Positions 17,855 to 27,743 of a stretch of DNA of 64,000 nt are shown in pieces. The DNA comes from CAWCLK01 sp963796225 (lineage in GTDB: Bacteria; Actinomycetota; Nitriliruptoria; Nitriliruptorales; Nitriliruptoraceae). The position numbers and the translations under genes are program-made. How positions within the stretch are numbered: the stretch's first letter is position 1; each line of letters begins with the position of its first letter. The stretch spans positions 1 through 64,000 of the forward strand of contig CAWCLK010000055.1 in assembly GCA_963796225.1 (NCBI GenBank), given 5' to 3'. The notes under the pieces were generated by a model. The model was not told the DNA's origin. It saw nothing but the letters and a program-made list of their open reading frames with translations, and made no database searches.

Positions 17855-18904
17855 ATGGGATTCCTGCACCGTCGGGCACGGCTGGTCGGCAGCGCGACCG
17901 TCGGGCTGCTCGCACTGGCCGCGCCCGCACTGGCGTGCGGCGGGCTGGTGGGCGAGAACGGCACCATCGCGCTGGCGCGCACGACCACGCTGTCGGCCTA
18001 CCACGACGGCGTCCAGCGGTACGTGACGGCGTTCGAGTTCACCGGCCAGGGCGAGCAGGTCGGCTCGATCGTGCCTCTGCCCGACGTGCCCACCGACGTG
18101 GTGCGAGGCGGCGACTGGACGCTGCAACGGCTGGTCCGCGAGGTGCGCCCGCCCGCGCCCGTCGCGGCGGAGACCGCCGATGCCGGCGAGGCCGCCCTGG
18201 ACGGGGCGGAGGTGCTGCTCGAGACCGAGGTCGACGCCCTGGACATCACCGTGCTGCGGGGCGGCGCCGACGAGGTCGGCCGCTGGGCCGTCGACAACGG
18301 GTTCTTCCTCACGCCGGACGCCCCGGAGGTCCTCGACTTCTACGCCGAGCGCAGCGAGGTGTTCATGGCGGCGCGGTTCGACGCGACACGCGCCGCGGCC
18401 CTCGACCAGGACCAGGGCGACGCGACCCCGATCATGCTGACCATCCCCACCGACCAGCCGTGGGTGCCCCTGCGCATCCTCGGGCTCGGGGCGCAGGCCA
18501 GCGACGTGATCGAGGCCGACGTGTTCCTGCTCACCGACGGTCGCCCGCAACTGCTCGCCGGTGGGCCCGGTCTGGCACTGAACCGGAGCGAACCGGCGAG
18601 CGACCTGCTGCTCGACGACCTGCGGTCCGACGTCGGCATGGGTTGGATGCCCGACCAGATGTGGCTCACCCACCTCGAGCTCGAGGCCGCGGCCGCGGAC
18701 CTCGACTACGACCTGGCCGTGTCCGCGACGCCGGGGACCTTCCCGGCGCTGGACGACGCGGGGATCGACACGACGGCCGCTGCGGTACCCGTTCGCGCCC
18801 GCCCCGACATCCCCTGGTGGCCGCTCGCGGCCGGTACCGCCACGGCGCTGGGCCTGATGGTGGTGCTGCGCCGTCGCCTGGACGGACTCGGGGCGCCGGC
18901 ATGA
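17855..18904 (+). CDS. DUF2330 secreted/membrane-anchored protein
   Basis: 349 residues from ATG 17855 with GGAGAGGAC just upstream. Signal peptide (LVGSATVGLLALAAPALA) ends right before ACGG, a conserved cysteine typical of DUF2330, and the domain fills most of the chain (e.g. TIPTDQPWVPLRILGLG). A C-terminal helix (WWPLAAGTATALGLMVVL) followed by arginines anchors it, so the bulk is extracellular. Function unknown. Its stop overlaps the start of the cupredoxin gene (ATGA), implying a joint role. Confidence 0.82.
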   Translation: MGFLHRRARLVGSATVGLLALAAPALACGGLVGENGTIALARTTTLSAYHDGVQRYVTAFEFTGQGEQVGSIVPLPDVPTDVVRGGDWTLQRLVREVRPPAPVAAETADAGEAALDGAEVLLETEVDALDITVLRGGADEVGRWAVDNGFFLTPDAPEVLDFYAERSEVFMAARFDATRAAALDQDQGDATPIMLTIPTDQPWVPLRILGLGAQASDVIEADVFLLTDGRPQLLAGGPGLALNRSEPASDLLLDDLRSDVGMGWMPDQMWLTHLELEAAAADLDYDLAVSATPGTFPALDDAGIDTTAAAVPVRARPDIPWWPLAAGTATALGLMVVLRRRLDGLGAPA

Positions 18905-19338
18905 GGCGGCTGCTCATGGTGGCCGCCGCGGCCGGTGCCGTGGTGGCACTGGCCGGCTACGGCGTGGCCGCGGTGGCTGCAGCCCGGGCACCCGAGCCCC
19001 TGGGGCCGGGCGTGGTCACCGTGCCCGTCGGCATCGAGCACAGCCGGTTCTCGCTCGAGACCCTTCGGGTGCGGGCGGGGACCGTCGTGAGGTTCGAGCT
19101 CGACAACCGCGACCCGATCCACCACGAGTTCGTCGTCGGACCACCCGAGGTGCACGCCGCGCACGAGCAGGGGACCGAGCTGGCCCACCCGCCCGTGCCC
19201 GGCGAGGTGTCCCTGCTCCCCGACGGGGTGGGGATGACCGTCGCACGCTTCGAGACACCCGGGACGGTGCGCTTCGCCTGCCACCTCCCCGGCCACGTCG
19301 CCTACGGCATGACCGGGACGATCGAGGTCGTGGGCTGA
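18901..19338 (+). CDS. Exported cupredoxin-like copper protein
   Basis: 145 residues. N-terminal signal or anchor helix (LMVVAAAAG region), then a single cupredoxin domain. Copper ligands are visible: His in IHHEFVVG, Cys and His in FACHLPGH, and Met in YGMTG, the standard type-1 set. Likely an electron carrier or copper-binding protein outside the membrane. Coupled by ATGA to the DUF2330 gene. Confidence 0.83.
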   Translation: MRRLLMVAAAAGAVVALAGYGVAAVAAARAPEPLGPGVVTVPVGIEHSRFSLETLRVRAGTVVRFELDNRDPIHHEFVVGPPEVHAAHEQGTELAHPPVPGEVSLLPDGVGMTVARFETPGTVRFACHLPGHVAYGMTGTIEVVG

Positions 19339-19391
19339 CGGGGCGTGGCACGATGGCGCCTGCCTGGAGGCTCGACCACGTGAGGTGACCG

Positions 19392-20597
19392 ATGGCGCGA
19401 CCCCGCGGTGAGGTCGCGACGGTCGCCGGGGCCTTCCTCGTCTACGGGTCGGTGTTCTTCGACCGACTCGCCCCGCTCTACCTCGTCGGCCTGATCGCCG
19501 CGGACCTCGGGGTGCCATCGGCCGTGGAGGGCACGCTGGCACTGTGCATCGGGCTCGGCTGGGCCGCCGCCATGCCGCTGGTCCGGGCCACCACGGGGCG
19601 ATGGTCCGACCGGACCCGCATCCTGGCCGCCGCCGGCATCGGCGGGATGGTCAGCCTGGTCTCCGCCACCGCCGGCGGGTGGCTCGCCTTCGTGCTCCTG
19701 CGCGGCCTCGGCGGGCTGGCGGCGGGCAGCGGGGCCCCGGCGGTGACGTCGCTGGTGTTCTCGGCCGCACCCGACGACCGACGGGGGCGGGACCTCGGCA
19801 TCGTGCAGTCCTCGACCCGGCTGCTCGGCAGCCTCGTGTCCCCCGTGGTGGTCACGGCAGTCGCCGTGGCCGTCGACTGGCGGGCGGCCATCGCCACCTC
19901 GGGCGGGCTGCTGCTGCTCGGCGGAGTCCTGCTCGCCCTGCTCGTCCCCGCCGGGCGGGGCGGGGGCGTGGCGGTCGGCACGACCAAGCACGACTTCCGG
20001 TACCGCCCCGGCGGTCGGCGCAACGTCGTGCTCGTGACGATCGGGTCGGGCCTGCTGCTGGGGTGGCTGACGATCTGGAGCCAGAGTGCGGTCGCCCTGG
20101 TGCGGGCATGGCTCGACCTCGGGGCGGACGCGGCGGGGCGCCAGGTCGGGTTGTTCGGCGTCGGGGCGGCGGCAGCGGCGCTGCTGGTGCCCGTCGTCAG
20201 TGACCGCATCGGACGCCGGGCTGCACTGGCCCTGGCGGGCGGCCTCGGCGGGGGAGGAGGGCTGGCTCTGGGGGCCATGGCGGCCGCGGACGTGCACCCG
20301 CCGACTGCGGTGGTCTGGCTGGTGCTGGTCCTGGCCGGGGCGGCGATGGGCGGGCTGCCGCTGTGCATCTCCATCATGCCGGCCGAGACCGTGGCGTCCG
20401 GCGACGTGGGACGTGCGGTCGCGGTGCCGATCGCGGGCGGGGAGGTCGTCGGGTCGGCCGCGCTGCCCGCCGTCGCCGCCTGGGCGGCCACGGCACTCGG
20501 GCGTCCCGTCGTGCTGATGCTCGGTGCCGTCGGCGTGCTGTCCCTGGTGGCGTTGTCGCGGCTGCTGCGTCCGCTCGATCCTGCCAGCGGCGGGTGA
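19392..20597 (+). CDS. MFS transporter
   Basis: 401 residues with about 12 hydrophobic segments. The two halves are recognisable, and VSDRIGRRAALALAGG in the second half matches the MFS loop motif. ATG 19392 gives a normal N-terminus entering helix 1 soon after. It follows the cupredoxin gene by 53 bases on the same strand. Substrate unknown. Confidence 0.83.
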   Translation: MARPRGEVATVAGAFLVYGSVFFDRLAPLYLVGLIAADLGVPSAVEGTLALCIGLGWAAAMPLVRATTGRWSDRTRILAAAGIGGMVSLVSATAGGWLAFVLLRGLGGLAAGSGAPAVTSLVFSAAPDDRRGRDLGIVQSSTRLLGSLVSPVVVTAVAVAVDWRAAIATSGGLLLLGGVLLALLVPAGRGGGVAVGTTKHDFRYRPGGRRNVVLVTIGSGLLLGWLTIWSQSAVALVRAWLDLGADAAGRQVGLFGVGAAAAALLVPVVSDRIGRRAALALAGGLGGGGGLALGAMAAADVHPPTAVVWLVLVLAGAAMGGLPLCISIMPAETVASGDVGRAVAVPIAGGEVVGSAALPAVAAWAATALGRPVVLMLGAVGVLSLVALSRLLRPLDPASGG

Positions 20598-20610
20598 GGA
20601 GGAGGCGCCG

Positions 20611-21039
20611 ATGGAGACCTCATGGGCTGCGACTGCGCGGACGGCGGGGCGGTGGCTCCTGGGCGCCTTCCTCGTGACCGCAGGGATCCTGCACCTCGGG
20701 CCGGCGCGGGACACGTTCCAGGCCCAGGTCCCGTCGTGGATGCCGCTGGACGTCGACCTCGTCGTGATCGTCTCCGGGCTGGTGGAGATCGGGCTGGGCC
20801 TTGCGCTCCTGGTCGTCCGCCGACATCGCCACCTGGTCGGCTGGGTCGTCGCGGCCTTCTTCGTGGCCGTGTTCCCCGGCAACGTCGCGCAGTACGTCGA
20901 GGGCGTCGACGCCTTCGGGCTGGACACCGACCGGGCGCGGCTGGTGCGGCTGTTCTTCCAGCCGGTCCTGATCGCCTGGGCGCTGTGGGCCACGGGCGGG
21001 TGGCGTGCCTGGTGCCGCCGCGGCGCCCCGAGGGGTTGA
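20611..21039 (+). CDS. DoxX-like small membrane protein
   Basis: 142 residues, four hydrophobic helices; GRWLLGAFLVTAGILHLG and VVIVSGLVEIGLGLALLV are similar to DoxX-family or MauE-like membrane proteins. ATG 20611 has GAGGAGG at optimal distance. Placed 13 bases after the MFS gene, probably in the same transcript. The function of these relatives is generally unknown. Confidence 0.75.
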   Translation: METSWAATARTAGRWLLGAFLVTAGILHLGPARDTFQAQVPSWMPLDVDLVVIVSGLVEIGLGLALLVVRRHRHLVGWVVAAFFVAVFPGNVAQYVEGVDAFGLDTDRARLVRLFFQPVLIAWALWATGGWRAWCRRGAPRG

Positions 21040-21232
21040 CGGCATCTCGATCGTGGCGGTGGCGGGGCACACCCATGCTCCGGGCGAGGGGCATGGCTGA
21101 CCTGCGGGGGCCCCGGTCGGGGGCGGTGTGCCGGCCGTTGGGCCGCCGCGCACCACGGCGCCCGCCCGCCCCGTTGTCGACGGCACGTCCGAGGCGGAGG
21201 CTCGACGGCAGGAGCGGATGAGAGGACGCGCC

Positions 21233-21592
21233 ATGGACAAGTTCGCCGTCAGCGTGATGCCCGTCGCGGACGTGGAAGGCTGGAAGACCTTCTGTCGCGA
21301 AGCGGCCGAGGGTGAGCGGGCGCAGGAGCACCGCGACTTCCTCCGCCGCGGCGGCGTGACCGCCGAGCACATCTTCCACCTGCCCTCGCCCATGGGCGAC
21401 CTCATGGTGCTGGTGCACGAGGGCGTGGACCAGGAGGGCCAGGCCGCGTTGCTGGCCGGACCCATGGTCGACCCCCAGAGCGACCACGAGCGCTACCTGC
21501 GGGACACGGTCATCACGAAGTTCCACGGGGTCGACCCCGCCACGGCCGGCGACCAGCCGCTGCCGACGCGGGTGACCGAGATTCACGTCTGA
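21233..21592 (+). CDS. Conserved hypothetical protein
   Basis: 119 residues from ATG 21233 (GAGAGGACGC upstream). A soluble protein with no signal peptide, rich in acidic residues. It has an alpha/beta pattern like a dimeric ferredoxin-like fold (KFAVSVMPVADVEGWKTFCR, then GDLMVLVHEG), but this is only a fold impression. I do not recognise the family. Confidence 0.65.
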   Translation: MDKFAVSVMPVADVEGWKTFCREAAEGERAQEHRDFLRRGGVTAEHIFHLPSPMGDLMVLVHEGVDQEGQAALLAGPMVDPQSDHERYLRDTVITKFHGVDPATAGDQPLPTRVTEIHV

Positions 21593-21692
21593 GCGCGGCA
21601 CCTCCGCGACGGCCCGCGCACCTGGGCGTGCCGTGGATGCGAAACCGGGGATGGCCGCGATCCTCGATGCCTACCTCAACGCGCCCGACGGA

Positions 21693-22145
21693 TCAGCGCA
21701 GGGCTGATCGCACGGTGGTCGGGCAGGCGTCCACGTTCCGCAGCCTGGCACGCAGCGCGATGCTGAGCAGGACGACCGCCCCGACGGCCAGCAGCGGCTG
21801 CAGCGGGGCGAACCACGTCATCGCGCCCGAGGTGCCGAGGGCCAGGACGACGAGCTTGTTGCAGACCGGGCACCCGATGGCGAGGTAGCCGAGGACGCCG
21901 CCGATGCCGCCGCGGCGGACCGAGCGGTCCGTGCCGGCCTCGACCGGTCGGCGGACGTAGGTGGCGGCGAGCAGCCCGGTGAGCACGGCGGTGAGCGCCC
22001 AGACGGGGCGGCTCCACCAGGTCGCGGGGACCATCCGCGAGAACCACGGGTTCGCGATCATCTCCGTCGGCAGCCCCGTCACCAGGGCCGTGGCCAGGCC
22101 GGCGCCGACGGCGGCGCTCCACGTGCGCGCGCCCCAGGACCTCAC
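21693..22145 (-). CDS. Membrane protein with conserved GCPVCNKLV motif
   Basis: 150 residues from GTG 22145; GAGGAGAC lies six bases upstream. Four hydrophobic helices. The Cys-pair motif LAIGCPVCNKLVVLALG sits at the start of the third helix, as in a family of small actinobacterial membrane proteins of unknown role. The C-x-x-C in the membrane suggests thiol redox or metal chemistry; that is inference. Confidence 0.72.
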   Translation of the reverse strand: MRSWGARTWSAAVGAGLATALVTGLPTEMIANPWFSRMVPATWWSRPVWALTAVLTGLLAATYVRRPVEAGTDRSVRRGGIGGVLGYLAIGCPVCNKLVVLALGTSGAMTWFAPLQPLLAVGAVVLLSIALRARLRNVDACPTTVRSALR

Positions 22146-22160
22146 GACGTCTCCTCGCCG

Positions 22161-22174
22161 AATGTACGGACATT
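22161..22174. promoter_or_regulatory. Short inverted repeat near the start of the GCPVCNK gene
   Basis: AATGT-ACGG-ACATT lies 15 bases upstream of the GTG start at 22145, in the minus-strand promoter region. It could be an operator for an unidentified dimeric repressor; five-base arms alone are weak evidence. Confidence 0.35.
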
Positions 22175-22197
22175 GCGGGAGGGTAGCCCCTCACCGG

Positions 22198-22542
22198 TCA
22201 GGCGACGACCGGCGGGTCCTCGTCCCGGGGCGGGGCGGGGATGGCGCCGGAGTCGATCAGCACGCGCGTGGCATCGCGGGCCGCGCCGATGGTCCGCCGG
22301 GCGAGCTGGAGCAGCTCGCCGGCGTCGACCTCGAGCTGGGCGACCCCGTCGCGCTGGGCCTGGACACCCGTGGCCGCCGCGACGCGCGGGTAGACCTCCC
22401 AGTCGGCCATCGTGGGCAGGATGCGGGAGCGGTCGAGGCCACGCTCGCGCGCGTACTGCGCCAGCTCGGTCGCGGCGGCCTCCGCCTCCCACGGCCAGAT
22501 CTCGGGTACCGGGTTCGCCCCGGCCAGCACGATCCGCACGTC
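22198..22542 (-). pseudogene. Remnant of an NAD-dependent malic-enzyme-like gene
   Basis: The last ~114 codons before the stop at 22198 begin with VRIVLAGANPVPEIWPWEA, similar to the ALANPxPEIxPEEA segment of malic enzymes. They then pass directly to ELAQYARERGLDRSRILPTM and WEVYPRVAAATGVQAQRDGV, which resembles the C-terminal end of the same enzymes (IVPxxxDxRVxxxVAxAVA). The stretch normally between them (the ATGRSDFPNQ-NN region) and the whole N-terminal part are absent. Best read as an internally deleted relic; a short diverged protein starting at GTG is the alternative. Confidence 0.5.
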
Positions 22543-22753
22543 GGGCAACCTTCGGGGTGGCCGGGACGATGGCGGCCGATTCGGTCGGCGGAGCCGGCGT
22601 TTCGAGGCGTCAGAACGGGAAGAGGGGCGTCGATGCCCATTCCGGAGCGGAGCCCATCGGCCGCGAGCGTCGGCGTTCGACCCTCGCCGGTGACAGGGCA
22701 TCGGACGCACCATCACAGCAGTGTCAGGACTGCCGTGCTGCACGGGGGTCGCG

Positions 22754-24499
22754 ATGTTCAGGTTGTCTCTCCGACGGACGTCTCTCCTCGGCCTGCTCGC
22801 TCTCGTCACCGGTGGGGGAACGCTGGCCCTGGTGGCCGGGCCGGCCACCGCCGACGAGGAGGCGGGGCCCGAGGTGGCCGCCCTCGCGATCGTGGTGGAC
22901 GTCGCCAACGACGCCAACGGTGACGGCACCTTCTCCGATGGCGAGCCCGTGCCGGGGGCGTCCGCGCCGGTGACCTTCCGCATCACCGTCGTCAACGAGT
23001 CCGAGGTCGCGGTCACGGTCACCGACGCCGTGGACGCGATGGACGCCACGACGATCGATCTCCTCCAGCAGGCGTACTGCCCCGGACTTGCGCAGGAGCT
23101 GGCGCCCGGCGTGTCCGTCTCGTGCACCTTCACGCTGGACCGCTACCTGCGCACCCACGCGCTGCCCCCGCGTGACCAGCTCGTCAACGTGGTGGAGGTC
23201 ACCGCTGCCCACGACGGCACGACGGTCACCGCGACGGACGACTCGATGGTCGTCAACCCGAACGCCGGCCTCGTCGCGGTCGAGCTCGCGCTGACCAACG
23301 ACGCCGACGGTGACGGCGACTTCACGGCCGCGGAACAGGCCGTGACTGCGGGTCGCGACGTGCCGTTCCGCGTCACGGTCAGCAACGCCTCGCCGGGCAC
23401 GACGACGCTGGGTCACCTGACCGCGACGTGGGACGGACAGGACGAACCTCGCAACCTGTTCGCTCTCTGCCCCACCCTGGAGGGCATGGCCCTCCGCGGC
23501 GTCGGCGATGGGCACGACGTGGGGGAGGACGGCGGCGACGAGGACGGGCACGACGACGGGCACGACGACGGGGACCAGAGCGGCCCCCGGCCGTCGTCGG
23601 TCACCTGTGAGCTGGCCCTGGTGGGGCACTCGCCCGCGGCGGGGTCGACGCGGACGACGACGGTCAGCGCCACACTGGCCAAGCAGCACTCCCCGGCGGT
23701 GACCGCGACGGCGACCGCGACGTCCATGGTGTCGACCCCGGCGCCGGTCGGGGTGCCGCGTCGGGCTGACGTGACCCTCGCCGTGCGCGTCGGCCCGTTG
23801 GCGGGGCCCTACGCGGACCATGACGTGGCGCCCGGCCTGGACGTGCCCGTCCCTGCCAGTGGCGCGGAGGTCGCGTTCGAGCTCGAGGTCGTCAACACGG
23901 GCGAGACCACGCTGACCGGGATCGTCATCGAGGACGAGGCGCTCGACGCGGGGACCTGCCCCGTCCCGAGTCTCCTTCGCGTCGGTGATTCCTTCCGCTG
24001 CCTGGTGGGCCCGGCGGCAGTCGACGTCGGCCAGCACGTGCACGAGGCCACGGTTCGGGCCCTCGGCCATGGCCAGCTGGTCACGGACGACGATGCGGCG
24101 TGGTACCTGGGAGTTGCCACGGAGGCTCCCGTGGTCGAGGAGCCCGTGGTCCACGACCCGGGCACCAGCGACCCGGTCGCGGAGGAACCCGAGACCGAGG
24201 CGCCCGACACGGACGCCCCGTCACCCGGGACCCCGGGTGAGGACTCGGTCGGGGTGCTGCCGGACGCCGCGGAGCCGACCGGGAGCGCACCGCGGCCCAC
24301 GCCTGTCGGAACGACGACGCCGGCTTCCGTCGCACTGCCCCGCACAGGCGCAGATGCCATTCGTCTCGTCGGTGCCGGCATGGGCGCCCTGCTGGGCGGC
24401 TTCCTGCTGCTCGGTGCGGCGCACGGGCGGACGTCCGGTTCGCGACGCCGAGTCCCTGACGACGCGACTGACGCGCACCACGACCCCACGACCACATGA
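22754..24499 (+). CDS. LPxTG-type surface protein with DUF11-like repeats
   Basis: 581 residues from ATG 22754. Signal peptide (RRTSLLGLLALVTGGGTLAL) ends near ATA-DEE. Two or three beta-rich repeats follow, each beginning with calcium-loop-like text (VANDANGDGTFSDGEPV; TNDADGDGDFTAAEQAV) and containing DUF11-like PVTFRITVVNES. A His/Asp/Gly-rich stretch is near residue 255-280. The end has the sortase signal ALPRTG, a membrane helix and a short basic tail. Covalently anchored to the wall by sortase if one exists elsewhere; none is in this window. Confidence 0.83.
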   Translation: MFRLSLRRTSLLGLLALVTGGGTLALVAGPATADEEAGPEVAALAIVVDVANDANGDGTFSDGEPVPGASAPVTFRITVVNESEVAVTVTDAVDAMDATTIDLLQQAYCPGLAQELAPGVSVSCTFTLDRYLRTHALPPRDQLVNVVEVTAAHDGTTVTATDDSMVVNPNAGLVAVELALTNDADGDGDFTAAEQAVTAGRDVPFRVTVSNASPGTTTLGHLTATWDGQDEPRNLFALCPTLEGMALRGVGDGHDVGEDGGDEDGHDDGHDDGDQSGPRPSSVTCELALVGHSPAAGSTRTTTVSATLAKQHSPAVTATATATSMVSTPAPVGVPRRADVTLAVRVGPLAGPYADHDVAPGLDVPVPASGAEVAFELEVVNTGETTLTGIVIEDEALDAGTCPVPSLLRVGDSFRCLVGPAAVDVGQHVHEATVRALGHGQLVTDDDAAWYLGVATEAPVVEEPVVHDPGTSDPVAEEPETEAPDTDAPSPGTPGEDSVGVLPDAAEPTGSAPRPTPVGTTTPASVALPRTGADAIRLVGAGMGALLGGFLLLGAAHGRTSGSRRRVPDDATDAHHDPTTT

Positions 24500-24539
24500 A
24501 CTTCCCCGTAGCTCGGGGAGCTCGAGAAGGAGAACGGCG

Positions 24540-27500
24540 ATGCGATCGGACTCGGGCCCGGGGAGGACGACGGTCCGCCGCGTCCTCCTGACGGTGATGG
24601 TCCTGCTGCTCACCCTGCCGGCCATGTCTTCCGCCGCACCCGGCGACGGGTACGGCGGTGGTGGGGGCGGCGGGGGCAGTGGTGGTGGCGAGCCGGAGGA
24701 CACGACCGGTTCGGTGTACTCCGACCTGGTGATCAACCTGCGAGACGCCAACGGCGCACCGGTGCTGAAGAAGTACGACGTACCGGCGACGGAGGAGGCC
24801 GAGGCGACCACCGAGTACTGCGTCCAGCCGGTGTCCTACGACCCGGTGCCCGGCCTGACGTCGCAGCCGAACCTCGTCGACGGACGGTCGGTCTGGGTCC
24901 TGCCGCTGCAGGGCGAGTGGATCGCCAACCCGCCCGACCCGCTCCCGGTCGCCGAGATCGAGGCCTGCGACCCGTGGCCGCAGTACGCCATGTACGTCTC
25001 GGAGGTCGAGCTGGAGCGGCTGAACCTCGCCCGCACCGACGAGCGGGTGCTCGAGCAGAAGGTGGCCGACGTGCAGGAGAAGCTGTTCCTGGCCGACGCC
25101 ATCACCCTGGGCATGACCGGGCGCATCCGCCTCGACGACAAGGAGATCGACGCCTCGCCCGAGAACCAGGCCATCTACGGGCAGCTGATGCTGACCGGCA
25201 CCATTCCCGGTCTCCCGGAGACTGGCACGACCGTGACGGGGCCACCGGCCGAGATCGGGCCACCCGCTGAGGTCGGACCACCCGACACCACACCGAACAC
25301 CCGCTTCGACGCGTGGGAGCTGGCGGCGATGACCATCGGTGCGGCGGCGAGCAAGGGCACGCCACTCACCATCGACGCCATCGAGTACTACAACCGCGTC
25401 ATCGGCTTCCCCCCACCCGCCGATTCCGGCGCTGACTACCTGTCACCCTGGTTGGCGGTTGGCGGGCCGGACTTCGTGCGGTCCGCTGATCCCGACGATT
25501 CGACGGTCGAGCTCGCGGGCAGCGAGCGGTTCGTCGACTACCACGGCTTCCACTACAACCGGTCCCAGACCTTCGGCGGCAGTGTCACGTGGCTGGACGT
25601 CCCGAGCCTGCAGTGGAAGGTGAGCAGGATCACCGACGTGGTGCCGTTCACCAACCTGTCGGGCTTCGACGAGATCGGCAACCAGACGCTGACGGGCGTG
25701 ACCGCGTTCGCCCAGCTCGCCGACGACGTCCGTGCACTGTCCAACTTCGTCCCGGACAACACGTTCATCCCCGGGTTCTTCATGGACTCGCCCGGCATGG
25801 ACACGACCGAGGAGCAGCGGGCGGCGATCACCAACCCTGCGGTTGACCTCGGCACGCTGCCGGAGAACGTCTTCCAGACGTTCCCGTTCCAGGTGACGCT
25901 GTCGCTGCTGAACCCCTGGGGTGGCACCGACCTCGTGACCGGCGACTACTGGGGCGGCAGCCCCATCGCCGACGCCCGTCTGCGGATCACCGTCGACGCC
26001 GACGAGCCGTTCACCGACGTGCGACGTCAGCGCGATGTCCGTCGCGACGGCCACGGAGCCGTCGCAGCCGGTCCCGTTCACCGTGAACGAGGCGGGTGAC
26101 CTCGTGGGATGGTGGGGGCCGGCGACCGGCTTCCCCGTGCCGGCCGGCTACAACGTCTCGACCACGTTCGACGTCACGGTCGCCGACGAGGCGCCAACCG
26201 GTGCGTACGGGATCACGCTGGAGCTCGTGACGGCCAGCGCCCCGGACACCGTGCTCGCCGCGGAGACCGGGTCGATCAACGTGATCGCCGACGTTCCCAC
26301 GGTCATCTGGGGCGCACCGCTCCCGAAGCTGGCGACGCAGGCCAACGTCATGGAGCTCCCGGTGCAGGTGTACTCGCCAGCGACCGGCTCCGGCGTGCTC
26401 GACCTGACCATCGCGGGGCCGGGCGACGATCCGACCACCGACGAGGTCGAGTCGCTCGTCGCCGAGGACGTGACGGTCTACGGCAGCGACGGCACCGCGG
26501 TCCTCCCCCTGGCCCTGCAGCTCGTCGGTGAGGACCTGGTCGGGGCATGGGACATGACACTCGCCCCCGGGTACAACCCCCTGACCTGGTTCGTCACGAT
26601 CGCCGCCGGTGCACCGGTGGGCAACTACAGCTTCGACGTGACCCTGCGGGACGGCAACGTCCTCGAGACCCTCGTGGTCGCCGTCGAGGCGCCAGCCACC
26701 CACGGGGAGCAGCCCGGCGACTTCACGATCACCGTCACCCCGGTCGACGATCTCGGCTCGGACGCCGCGTTCGAACTCGCCGCGGAGGGCGACACCAGTG
26801 GCGTGATCTTCCAGTGCAAGCTCGAGAAGGATGGCGAGCTCTGGCTGGAGCACGGCGACGAGGTGGTGGAGGAGTGGGCGGCCTGCCAGTCGCCCAAGGA
26901 GTACTCGGGTCTGCCGGAGGGCGAGTACGAGTTCTTCGCACGAGGGAAGCGGGGCGAGGTCTTCTCGCCCATCGTGTCGCTGACCTGGACCGTCGTCGCC
27001 ACGGACCCCGGCACCGGCGGGGGTACCGGCGGTGGCACCGGCGGAGGAACGGGCGGCGGCAGCGGTGAGGAGCCGGGGACCGACCCCGGTGACGAGACCG
27101 GTGTCGACCCGGACGTCCGCCGCTTCACCGACCTCGCGGGCAACGTGCATGCCGACAACATCGAGGCGATCGCCGCCGCGGGGATCACCCTCGGGTGCAG
27201 CGCGGACGGGACGACCTACTGCCCACGCGGCACCGTGACGCGTGGACAGATGGCCGCGTTCCTGGCCCGTGCGCTCGACCTCCCCGACGCCGACGAGGAC
27301 TACTTCGTCGACGACGAGGGGTCGGCCTTCGAGGCGGACATCAACGCCCTCGCGGCGGCCGGCATCACCCGGGGCGCAGATGCGACCGGGACCGAGTTCC
27401 GCGGGTCGGAGCAGGTCACGCGCGGCCAGATGGCGGCGTTCCTCAACCGGGCGTTCCAGTACGCCTCGGCGGTCAGTGACCACTTCGTGGACGACGAGGG

Positions 27501-27654
27501 GTCGGCCTTCGAGGCGGACATCAACGCCATCGCCGAAGCGGGGATCACCCTGGGTGTGAACCCGCCGGCCAACGACCGGTACGCCCCGGACCGCCCCGTC
27601 GCTCGGGACGAGATGGCCTCGTTCCTGGCGCGGGCGCTCGGCCTCGATGGCTGA
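24540..27654 (+). CDS. Large secreted SLH-domain protein, interrupted by a frameshift near 26021
   Basis: Starts MRSDSGPGRTTVRRVLLTVM with a signal peptide and a Gly-rich stretch. The first half (to ~26020) is a conserved-looking extracellular region (QVTLSLLNPWGGTDLVTGDY). The second half, in the next frame, continues with beta domains, a Gly/Thr linker, and three C-terminal SLH repeats (TVTRGQMAAFLARALDLPDA; QVTRGQMAAFLNRAF; PVARDEMASFLARALGLDG). The second half has no signal peptide of its own although SLH domains work outside the cell, so both must be one protein of about 1037 residues. Removing one base near 26021 gives FTDVDVSAMSVATATEPSQ across the junction. SLH repeats bind wall polymers, so it is probably a surface-layer or wall-anchored protein. 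Confidence 0.78.
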
Positions 27655-27676
27655 GCGGTCACGTGGCACCACCACC

Positions 27677-27704
27677 GAGCGGCCCCCGGCAACGGGGGCC
27701 GCTC
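27677..27704. terminator. Strong hairpin after the SLH gene
   Basis: A perfect 12-bp stem GAGCGGCCCCCG with a GCAA loop (GNRA tetraloop), 23 bases after the SLH stop and before the convergent HTH gene. No T tract on either side, as is common in high-GC genomes. Can serve both converging genes. Confidence 0.75.
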
Positions 27705-27743
27705 CATGCGTCCGGCGTCCTGCGTGGTCCGACGGGGTGCGGG

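Noticed and set aside
24503..24520. Short CCCCG-TAGCT-CGGGG hairpin between the two surface genes
   Set aside because: Only five base pairs; too weak to call a terminator.
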